NCBI GenBank assembly: GCA_000827205.1
Contig: KN832575.1
Coordinates: 99,248-131,090, forward strand
DNA from: Plicaturopsis crispa FD-325 SS-3
Lineage: Eukaryota; Basidiomycota; Agaricomycetes; Amylocorticiales; Amylocorticiaceae
Direction: 5' to 3'
Length of the DNA stretch: 31,843 nt
A model generated the notes under the pieces. That model saw only the letters and a list, made by a program, of their open reading frames with translations. It made no database searches and had not been told where the DNA came from. Numbering within the stretch: the stretch's first letter is position 1; each line of letters opens with the position of its first letter. Below are positions 12,640-22,040 of this stretch, one piece after another. A program made the translations under genes and the position numbers.

Positions 12640-12925
12640 ATCGCTCGGAGTGGCCAGCGGATTGCATACGGCAAGGACCAGCGGATCGAGCACCGTGAGT
12701 GTGGCCGACCGGTCGCAGTGGAGACCAAGGGATCGCGTACGTGTAGGCAAGTCGAACACGCGTAAGCAGAGGCCACTCGGACACGCGTAAACGGTGGCGA
12801 GTTGAACCCGCGTAAGCGCATGCGAATCGATTTGGCAGAGCGAGCCAAGTCGATCGCGCATAGCGGGCCCAGCCGAGCACGCATAGCGATCCTAGTCGAG
12901 CATGCATATCATGCCCACTAGTTCG
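12640..12925. repeat. Degenerate minisatellite, about 25-nt period
   Basis: Recurring pieces of the type AGTCGA.CACGCGTAAGC and AG.CGAGCACGCATAGCG are spaced 23-28 nt apart. The clearest units lie at 12745-12825 and 12845-12915. The array creates several long overlapping minus-strand ORFs with repetitive composition. Confidence 0.55.
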
Positions 12926-13699
12926 CGAAGATAGCGGCAACCATTCACGCAAAGGCGAATCGATGGCGCACGGCGGGATGTCGGGAAGGCAGATGGGCCC
13001 AGAAATAGACCGCTACATCAAGTAGAACGTCGTGCATGGCGCGGGGTCCCGAAACGTCTGCGCCGAGGGGAGAATGGGTCCTGGGCGTCTACGAGCAGAG
13101 GAAATATGACAGGGGACGCAGTCGACTCGAGAATACGGCGCCGTGGACCAGAGGTAGACCGAACGGGCGCCACCGCAGAAGTAACACGCCGGTACGCCGA
13201 CACACTAGTGACTGAATCGAGCGTCAACAGGCTGCAGCGTATGGACAGTTGTCGCGAGTACGCGCTACAGCTAGGAGCGCGAAAACCTGCTCGGCATATA
13301 CGCTCGGCGTCGGGAACCGAGTGAGCCGTCGTGCTCACATGCCTGTCCACGTCCGTCGCTCTCTTTAACCCGCTCGATAGCTCCGAATACTTGTTCAGGG
13401 AGGGAGTGCGCAGGCCAGGCTGAGGTGCGCGAAGTCGTCCCTGTTGCTACATCGCATCTCATTGTGTTGTTTAACAGTGCCTCGTGGAGCACCGTGGCGT
13501 CAACCATCCGTATGCCGATCGCGAGCCGATGCGCGTTGGAAGACGGGCTAGGGGACAGCGGGAGGTAAAGTTGTGAGGGCGCGAGAGGCAGCGGGTGCGC
13601 GTCCCAGAAGACGTCGGCAGAGTTGGTGAGTGCGCAGCTGTGATTACTGAGAGAGCGTAAATATGCAATGCCGCGTACGGACGAGCAAGCTGTACGCAC
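12926..13699. other. Intergenic; no gene supported
   Basis: A 142-codon minus-strand ORF at 13271-13699 has no recognisable motif and ends next to the repeat copy at 13700. No exon chain can be built. Confidence 0.35.
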
Positions 13700-14500
13700 C
13701 GTAGTCTGTCGGGTCAGACGAGAATACAGTTGAGACGAGTGGTGTGGATGGCGCGAATCATATGTTTGGACATCGCTTATCCCTGGTACACTATACGATA
13801 TTCCGATGAGCCGAGTTCACCGATAACGTGCCGCATACTCACATAAAGCCGACATTTCTCTCGCGAACAGACGCAGCAAGCACTACACGCTGCGCGATAG
13901 TCGCTCAGTCTAAGTATCTTCGAGCATGCGGAGACTTCAGCACTCTACTATCGCACTGGTCCCAAGAGATGCGCGAACATGGGTGCAACTCGGCAGGCGC
14001 GGCGCTGATGATGCGGTATATATCTAGTCAACTGAAATCGACCGTAAAACGGCGTCGCCGCTGAAGTTTCTTCGTGAGCATGCATACTTGCGACAAGAGT
14101 AATATCAAGCAACGTACGCACCAAGTCCTCCAAAAGGCGGTAGCGCGTCTCCGCAGTGTCTTCCCCAGCGCCGCTCCATTTGAGTCAGTAAATGTCGGCG
14201 GGGAGTCCTGCGAATGGGCGTGTTCCGGGTGACAGACAGGTGTGCATGCACGGATTTTTTGACGGTCTTCACGCCGATATCAATGGGCAGGAAAGAGCGA
14301 GAGTAGAAAGCGTCGAAAAAGCAGAGAGTCGATGCATTAAGACACAGAGTTCAAATCTATGATCATTTCAGACGTTGATTACCATTCGGATGTCAGATGA
14401 AAGGACGAGGGTGGCGGCGGCTTGGTGGACGTATGTACGCATGTTTGGCTGAAGCCTCTGAATGAGCATCCACGTGGCTACTCGTCCATACCGGCGACGA
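13700..14500 (+). repeat. Unrecognised dispersed repeat, copy B
   Basis: Directly oriented relative to copy A. Strong blocks against the reverse complement of copy C are: 13783-13812 (CCCTGGTA...GATGAGC), 13921-13945 (CTTCGAGCATGCGGA), 13980-14087 (with TCGACCGTAAAAC at 14038-14050 and TTCTTCGTGAGCATG at 14068-14082) and 14160-14345. The core is 14443-14462. The left limit is uncertain, and the similarity may run a little further right. Confidence 0.65.
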
Positions 14501-14845
14501 TATAATATTAATAATTGTCATTCGAGATATCTTGGCAGCTGCAGCCTTTGCGTCTTGCTGACCTCGCCGCAGTCAGAAGCTTGCGAGCGTGGGCACTAGA
14601 CAATGTTGAATCAATGTGTGGTTCTTCACTATGACCGAATCAGACCGATGACAGTGAGGGTAGCCAGATAAATAGAGTAACAGTCTGTAGATCAGTGCAT
14701 ACGACTACGGGATAGCGTACCGTCCCCGAAAGTGACAGCGAGGCGAAGGAACAGCAAACTAAAATGTTTCATAGAAGACTATAACGTGAATACTGCATAG
14801 CGCCCCAATCTGCCCAAATTCATGCAATAACCAGTCCTCATCACC
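14501..14845. other. Intergenic between repeat B and the Ish1-like gene
   Basis: Presumed 3' UTR and terminator region of the minus-strand gene that ends at 14846. I see no coding sequence and no decisive polyadenylation signal. Confidence 0.4.
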
Positions 14846-16375
14846 TCAAAGCTCGTTTTTGATCCCCTCACCCTTCTCCTTCACCGCCTTCCCGCCAGCC
14901 TCCGCATGCCCGCCCAGCATCTCGAGCACCCTCCCAATCTTCTCCTCCGCCGCGCCGACGCCCCCGCCAACCGCCCCGCGCAGCCGCTCGAGCACGCCCT
15001 CCGCCTGCACCCAGCGCACGCGCGTCTCCTGCAGCAGCCCCGGCCGCCCCGTCGGCAGCGCGCTCTCCGGCAGCCCGCGCTGGCGCAGATACGCACGCAG
15101 CCGCGCGTCCGGCCACGTGAGGTACGCGCTCACGCGGTCAGAGGCCGCCGTGTAGTGCTTGTGCATGAGGTCCACCAGCGCGTCGCGCCGCACCTGTGCG
15201 TCCGAGCGCAGGTACCCGTTGTCGATCAGGTATGCGCGCATGTCCGAGTCTGACCACGCGGAGTACGCAGTGTCCTTCGCGTTTGCGTAGTTGTCGCTGC
15301 GAATGCGTTAGTTGGTTATTTGGCAGAGAGAGAGAGGAAGGGACGCACTGGACGAGCTTGATTAGCTTCTCGCGCTTGATCTGCGAGTCGGGCTTGACGA
15401 CGTCGTGCGCGACGAGCCACTCCTTGAGCTGCGAGTCACTCCACGCATCGTACACCGCGTCCCGCGGACCGTAGTAGTACTGTGCCATCTTGGCCTGCAG
15501 TGCGTCGCGGTTCTTCTCATAGTCAGACCGGATGACGCCGTGCGCCACGAGCCATTCGTGCTGCAGATAAAGTCAGGATGCGCGTTGAGAGACCATCGTG
15601 AGCACAGCGCACCAAGTAAGAGTCACTCCACACATGCCACACCGGGTCCGTCGCGCTCGCGTACGCCTTGTGCATCAATGCGAGCAGCTCGCCACGCTTC
15701 TTCTCTGCCTTGGTTGTGAGCACGCCCTTCTCCTCGAGATAATCGCGCAGGCGGTTGTTGTCCCAGGAAGAGTACACGTAGTCCTTGCTGTCGTCAAGTG
15801 CGCGCGCAACGTCCTTGGACGCCTGCGCGGCCGCGCCACCGACCACGCTGGTCGCGCTCGCGATGCTCCTGCTCGCGTCCGACGCCTTACCGCCGTACAC
15901 GGTGCTGCTCGCGCTGGCACTGAGACTACTTGCGGCGTTCTGGAAGCCGGCGTAGCGCTGCTTCGCGAGGAGGACGAGCTGCTCGCGGGAGCCGGAGGGT
16001 TTGACGACGCCCTGGTCGAGGAGGAACTCGCGTAGACGCGACTCGTCCCAGGATTCGACCTTGGTGTCGGCGAAGTACTTTTGCGCTGAGGCGTACCGGT
16101 CAGCGGTCCAGGTAGAGTAGGTGCCCCAGTGGGATTTGACGAGGTCGGAGAGCGCAGACTGGGAGTTTTGGTAGGCTGCGGGAATGTCGATGTCGTGGGC
16201 TTGAAGCCATTGTTGTAATTCCTCGGCCGACCAGGAAGAGTATTCTGCGTCGTGTCAGTCTCACAAAAAAGTGTGCTAGAGACGCGCGTCACGTACGAGG
16301 AGTGTCAGTGCCAAACCAGGACGCCTGTGCGCCTGTGATAGACACTGCGGCCAACAGTAGCAATGAAATTCGCAT
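14846..16375 (-). CDS. Ish1/Msc1-like protein with seven Ish1 repeats
   Basis: Family of S. pombe Ish1 and S. cerevisiae Msc1, linked to stress response and nuclear-envelope/ER membranes. Exons: 16375-16297, 16244-15613, 15560-15349, 15296-14846. The three introns are 52 nt each, GT-AG, phase-consistent; the last contains a CTAAC branch-point-like site. The product is 457 aa. Residues 1-18 form a signal peptide (MRISLLLLAAVSITGAQA, then SW), so it enters the secretory pathway. Seven Ish1 repeats follow, each starting with W[SDP]...L..[WY]L: YSSWSAEELQQWL, ESWDESRLREFL, YSSWDNNRLRDYL, HVWSDSYLHEWL, DAWSDSQLKEWL, SAWSDSDMRAYL, LTWPDARLRAYL. The C-terminal tail is Gly/Ala/Glu-rich. I see no obvious transmembrane segment after the signal. 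The ATG at 16375 is supported by the signal peptide. The gene is intact and GC-rich, unlike the NLRs. Confidence 0.93.
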
Positions 16376-16456
16376 CGTTGTCGTTCAGAATGTGGTCGTC
16401 GTCGTGGACGTCGTGAAGAAAGGAGGAAGGAAAAGTCGGAACAGGAAAAAGAAAGC

Positions 16457-16463
16457 ATTTATA
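16457..16463 (-). promoter_or_regulatory. TATA box of the Ish1-like gene
   Basis: TATAAAT on the minus strand, 82-88 nt upstream of the ATG at 16375. It is followed by a pyrimidine-rich stretch on the coding strand (16376-16450), typical of a fungal core promoter and transcription-start region. Confidence 0.65.
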
Positions 16464-16487
16464 GGCAATTTAGAGTGTATGGACGGG

Positions 16488-16495
16488 TGACGTCA
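16488..16495. promoter_or_regulatory. ATF/CREB-type site TGACGTCA
   Basis: A perfect 8-bp palindrome TGACGTCA lies about 25 bp upstream of the TATA box and about 113 bp upstream of the start codon. This is the classic binding site of ATF/CREB bZIP factors. In S. pombe the homologous gene is under stress-MAPK/Atf1 control, so the site fits the expected regulation. Confidence 0.55.
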
Positions 16496-16689
16496 GGACC
16501 CCGCGATGACGAGGGATGGTGCGTACGATCGCGCGTGGCTGGACGTGGGCGCAACGTGGGCGCCAATATTTCCTTCCACTGCGCTGTAGACAGACGTGGC
16601 GCGAGCAGACTGTCCCTAGACCATGGCTTTCTGTCATAAGTAAATCGCTTGAGACACAGTAAAAGACAGCCGTCGACAACATACCCTTA

Positions 16690-16745
16690 CCACGTGGCTT
16701 TCGGAGGCTGCAGCCAAACAGGCGCACACATTCATCCCGGTGCGT
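16690..16745 (-). repeat. Short fragment of the dispersed repeat (copy D)
   Basis: On the minus strand, 16719-16698 is identical over 22 nt to 9190-9211 of copy A, followed directly by CCACGTGG, which copy A also has a few bases further on. Upstream similarity fades quickly (GCACCGGGATGAATG against GATGGACGTATGGACG). Confidence 0.7.
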
Positions 16746-18819
16746 CTGCAGTCGGGGTCGCTATCTGTATATTTCGCAAACGTAGGTGCCCTATCACAAG
16801 TCTCGTCAAAGGACGGATTCCTTTCTCTTGATGATTCTGTCGACGAAGTCCAACTTCGTGCCAAATCTGGGAGTCTAGAATCCTGAATCGCCAAAAGTTC
16901 CCTCCGAGAGCCCGGGTCTCTGTGCGCTGCACGCCGGACTCATATGGTATAGTCGCCCCGCGCAGCGTCCGTGCGGTGATAGCAGACGGTGGTCATCGTG
17001 CAGCGCGACTCTGTTCCGACATTTCCAAGAGTTCGTGCGCGCGGAGCGAGAGGGCGAGGACGCGGTGATCGACCAGGAGAAAGACACCATGTGAGTCCTC
17101 GTCCTGTTCATGGGGCGATCAGTCAGGGAGCTGACAGTGGAACAGACGCTGCAGTCAAAGGCAGGTTGAGGACCAGCGAGCAAGACCGTCTTCCCGACGA
17201 CGAGCTCGTAGCGCAGACGTCGTCCGTGCGCAGACGTCGTCCGTGCGCAGACGTCGTCCGTGTTGCACGCTACGATCTGATTGCAACAGGATGCTGATAT
17301 TCGCCAGCTTCAACCGCGCTTGCAGGCATCCTGTTCTGCTAGCGCGAGAAGCTGCGGGCGAAAACCAAGAGGGCGCGCTAAGACAAAGGCCACCTCGACT
17401 CCGACGACCTCGTCGCGCTCCCGCATCTCGAGGCCGTGCGCCGCGAGTCCACATCCACTCACTGACCTCCCACACGCCCACTCACTGACGGCGTCTTTCT
17501 GCCGCGTCGTCTCACAGAAGCTCCGACGTAGAGTGTGCTTCCTAATCAAGTCGTCCAGGTTCGCTCACGCCACGGATATCGTGTAGAGCATACAGCACCC
17601 CAAGGCTCGCGACACGCCGGGGACTGCGTGGTTGTTCGGTCGGTCGGAGCGCCGGGATGTTTGCCTTCAAACCGCGTCGGCCCCAGCTTTCCCGCGCAGG
17701 ACGAGTTTCGAATACGTGCGTAATTTGGGCCACAGTCTGCGTGCTGTATACTTTCGAGGAGTGTGATGATGCATGAGCGTAATGTCGTGAGAAAGATTAG
17801 GTACTAACTGTAACGCACCGGATGATGACTCCTCCCACAAAATCAAGTCCCGAGCGTTGCATCCGGCTCCGGTTTGCGCACGATACGCAAAAATGTATAG
17901 CACTCCTACACGCAACGAAGACTTCGGAGCTGGCGAAAAAGAGAGTAGGCACGCGTATATGACGGCACCAGAAAACCGCTGCTCGCGTGGCGACGGATTC
18001 GCTGGACAGGTAACCGCGGGACGATATCACCCAACATTGTGGCCTCTACAGGGCGCGTGCGAAGGCGAGGCGAAGGAACGCTGCGCAGGTGCAGAGCCTT
18101 ACGCTGGATAGAGCAGACGTGCCACGGGCAGTACGTTGATGGTGGTACCGACGATGTCCATCGGCAGACGCCCGCGCGTGGTTGCTGTCCTGACATTGGC
18201 AACCTTCACTCTGACATCGGCACCCTCCCTCGCTTTCGCGATCGCATCGACGCCATATGCCTTGCCCAATCTACCGTCTGGCAGAACTCGGGGCGTCATC
18301 GAGGCGGCGAAACGTTTCTCGGTGGGCTATTCAAGTGGCGGTCGATCTGGAGTGGGTTGGTGACGTAGTATTATGATGGAGGAGCATTTGGAATTGAGCG
18401 TCGGTGTTGGTATGGAAGGGATTTGGCCTGTAATTCGAGTTGGACACGCGATCCTGCGGGGTCGAAGGAGTGGGCTACTGCCTGCCTTTGGCAGACTAGG
18501 TTAGGCGCTCTCGCAGCAGCGCTGAGAGTATCACGATTCGACGCCTGTGACACACCCTTCGACTGAGCGCAGCTCGACTGCAACTCCACGACTTGGCAAT
18601 CCGCGTGGTCGGAAAGTAATGACAGGCGATCCTCCTACATCAGGGATCGGACGCGGCTACGTATACAGCATCCAGTTACTGAGCGGTGTAAAGTGCCAGA
18701 ATAAGTGTACTCACCGATCGCACTGCGCCAGCGCGACGTCTGGCTGCATAAGTAGTCCCTCTCGTCGCCTTAGATCGACTGTCCCCCTGGTCAGCTCCAC
18801 GTTGCCGAGCGCAGTTGGG
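16746..18819. other. Intergenic; no gene supported
   Basis: No recognisable gene. Overlapping ORFs at 18099-18363 on both strands look protein-like in composition, one with a hydrophobic stretch. They are too short, and neither continues through plausible splice sites. Confidence 0.4.
17212..17262 (+). repeat. Three perfect tandem copies of a 17-bp unit
   Basis: CGCAGACGTCGTCCGTG is repeated exactly three times (17212-17228, 17229-17245, 17246-17262). Perfect identity points to recent slippage; the unit length is out of frame. Confidence 0.9.
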
Positions 18820-20560
18820 CTGATGATGCGTGCAGCAGAATTTGGAGGGGATTTGAGCGAGATGTGAACTTTGTGCGCGAGGTTGTTTGTGGTTGGATCA
18901 TGATGTCTGGACACGAGGGCAGCTGCCCAAGGAGTGGCCACGCGGATGCTATCTCGGAGGCTACAGCCAAGCACGCGTACATACGCCCGCCGCGCTGCCG
19001 CCACCCAATTCGACCGTTCGTCTCAAATTGTCCTTCAAGTTCAAAGGGTCCTTGTGAAAAACCATATGTACGTTCATTACCTCTCTGCTTTCCCGACGCG
19101 TTATATGCTCACTTGCTCCCTGTCTATCTCAGCGCGGACACCGTCGAGAAACTTGTGCATGCCAACTCGGAACACGACCGTTCCCAGGACGCGACGTTTC
19201 GATATTCAGGAGCATACGCGTCAAATGAACGCTGGAGATGATGGGTTTCAAGTTGCGGAGGTGCATTGACACGACCTCTAGTGCTCGTCGAATTTCGGTG
19301 CGTCGCATCTCATTCCTTTTGTCGCATACATGCTCACGAAGAATCAGCTTGACACTGTTTTACGGTCGACCCCGCCCTCATATCGATACCGCTTCATCAC
19401 TGCTGGACCCGCCAAATTGCACCCAAGTTCACTCACTCCTAGATCCTACCGCGACCCTCGGGTGCTTGAGTCCCCGCGCTCGAAGTTAGCTGCATCCTGT
19501 TTCCTGCAGGGTCTAGCTACTGCTGCGTACCTGGATTGACGGTGGGGTGGCAGGGAGTATGTAATTCGCCCGTTTGCGGGCGGATCGTTGTCTACAGGTA
19601 TGTATGCAGCACTTTGCCACTGAATCCAGCTCATGGGAATCTAAGGTACTATACCAGGGCAAACGAACGGCCAGACGCACAAGTTCACGCCATATGCAGG
19701 ACGTTTCCCGCCCGTGTCCTCGTCTTACTCGGCATCTAGAACCTTCCTTGGCATTGTGCCGACGTCGCCCACTCAATTACCGAGAAGATGTCGCATCATC
19801 GGGGGATACTTAGTCGGACAATTCGAACTTCAACGTCGCCCCTTGCCGCCGCCGCTTCCTCAGCGAGACATGGGCTCGTCAACGTTTGTACTCGCGTCAA
19901 CGAGACCTCCGCGCACGCAGTCCTCTCCGCCATAGGACACCCAGGATGCTCCGCGCCCTCGTACACACCTCACTCCGCTCTCGTGGCGTGGCCGAACACT
20001 GCGACACGGATCGCACTCGCGCAGCTCGCGCTCTGGCGGCTCGTACGAGCGTGTACCCGCATCCTCTGTCACGAATCATCTGCAACATTGTGGGCGTCAA
20101 TATAGAAACACGACGATTTCGGACGGAGTGGACCCTCCATAGTGGAGCTCAACTATGCACCATTTGTCGCCCGCCCGTGCACCGTACCTTGCCCTACCTT
20201 GGCCATCACCTTCCGCGCACGATACACGCATACGCACACTCCCGGCCCCCGTAGAACCACGAGTCTCTCGCGGCTTCCGGGGTGTTAGACGCGATGATAT
20301 GCATGGGACGTGCCGGTATCGACACACCACGGCTTCAAAGCGCTGCAATATGACGGCGTTGCAAGCCTACAACACCGTCGGCGAGAGCGGCGCGCTGATG
20401 GCAGCACCTTCGCGCTCTCCTCAGTGTCGGGCGGCAGGGGCACGCTGGGTCGATACGGCAGTAGCGCGTCAAGCGGATACCGCCGGCGTCGTTGATCCTG
20501 CAGCAGTGCGGCGCGGTGGGTCTTGTGGCATTGCGACGCTATAAAGTGTCGATATAACGG
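18820..20560 (-). repeat. Unrecognised dispersed repeat, copy C (inverted)
   Basis: Reverse-complement relative to copies A and B, with blocks in the order expected for an inverted duplicate: core 18952-18972, 19060-19260, TTCTTCGTGAGCATG-type block 19324-19343, TCGACCGTAAAAC complement 19357-19369, and 19588-19660. The stretch 19860-20240 corresponds to about 8350-7990 of copy A. Similarity is patchy, with indels. Frames are broken and no domain is recognised. Confidence 0.6.
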
Positions 20561-22040
20561 TTTCGCAGCGCCAACGAGGTGGGGTCCTAGCGGGTTTCGT
20601 CGCGCGTCTCCGTGCCGTGCTCTGAATGTGTGCCATGTTTGTTGCTCGTGGTATTTTTCGTGCCGTCAGCAACACCTCCTGCGATCGGTGTTCGGTGTCC
20701 GCGGTAATCCTCCACTTCACGCGCATCCTCCTCTCGCTGTCCCCTTCAATGTCAGCCTGATGGACCGAAGATGGATAGTGTTTCATCACCCGCACTTTCG
20801 GCGAATTATGGTTCATCTCTCGCGGCGGTCCTCGATTCTAGGCCACTCCCCCACCACATCAATAGTCTCTTGCACGAAGGGAAATACCGAATGCAACGAC
20901 GGCCTCCCGCTCTTTGTCGCGGTGTATGTTAACTGCAAACGTCCGCTGCTGTTGCCTTCGGCCGACAAGCCTTTTTCTCGTCACGGGAGCTTTGCTCCGT
21001 AGCCGGCACCTGCTTTATCCCTTGCTCCTCCCGCGGAAACTCGCCCTTGCTCACTTCTGGACCACGGGAATTCGTGCGCTGACAGGCTGGGGATCTAGAC
21101 GGCTTTGCGCGTTGCGATTCCGAGCATCGACAATAGTGACCCGTCCCCTCATTCATGTGTATTGCTGTCGAGTCCGTTGGTTTCCTGAACGGGAGGAATA
21201 ACAAGTAGCTCAACGTTGCGGAACGTAGGGTTTACGTTCGTAGGTATGTCGCCGCTGTCGCACGTCGTTACCGTAGTGGTCACTGAGTGGTTGTGTTGGC
21301 ATAGCTCCAGCGCGCGTTGATGTGGACTGCGCGCTACACTATCGGGAGGAGAACTGCGCATCGCAGTCGTCTGTTGACACGTCCTCGCTCGGCATTCGAG
21401 CGGCCAGACACCGTAGATCCAGGCTCCGCTTGTGCAAAACTTGAATGCACCCCGCCGCCACTAGTCGGCGTGAAATGTGCGTGGCCGCCGCCGCGCGAAT
21501 TGGCACGCGGACAGGTCGCCAAACGTCTCCAGTGGATGCCGCATTCCGGCTGCCGTCTGGTAAGCGCGCGTATCATCTGCCTGATGCCCGGCACTGACAT
21601 GTTTGCGTTACTGTAGTGCTCGATCAGTGCTCTCTTTGCTATCGACCCCGGGCTTCTTGACAATGACAGCGCTGTCTGACAGCTGCAAATGTCAGATATC
21701 CGTCTCGACGTATTGTTTCGGTGCATTCCTGGGTGGGACAGAGCTCTTGCGCATGGAACATACAACACACTTGTGTACGTACGGCAGCGTGTTCACGTGT
21801 CACAGCAATGAGTTGCCAGTCGTGTCCGCAATGCGGCTGCTGCTTACTGAATGTGGGTTAGACACGCGCAATTCGGTGCCGGTAGTCCTAGCGCCATAGG
21901 CGCTCGTAAGTGCCTCACACGCCCAAGACACGCCTCCGGGCGCTTCCCTCCTTGACACGAACCACCACGTCGTCTTGCTTGAATCTGCCGCACATCGCAC
22001 ACCGATCGACTACCATCCTGCATACCGTTTCGAACAAAAA
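20561..22040. other. Intergenic, upstream of right receptor; no gene seen
   Basis: Contains the presumed promoter and 5' UTR of the receptor starting at 22041. I see no clear TATA box. Open frames of up to about 160 codons overlap on both strands without recognisable motifs. Confidence 0.45.

Noticed and set aside
12308-12952. 214-codon minus-strand ORF
   Set aside because: Overlaps the 25-nt minisatellite and two other long frames on the same strand; no recognisable motif.
18099-18363. Overlapping 66- and 75-codon ORFs, one with a signal-peptide-like stretch
   Set aside because: Both strands are equally open; there are no splice extensions and no family resemblance, so neither can be preferred.
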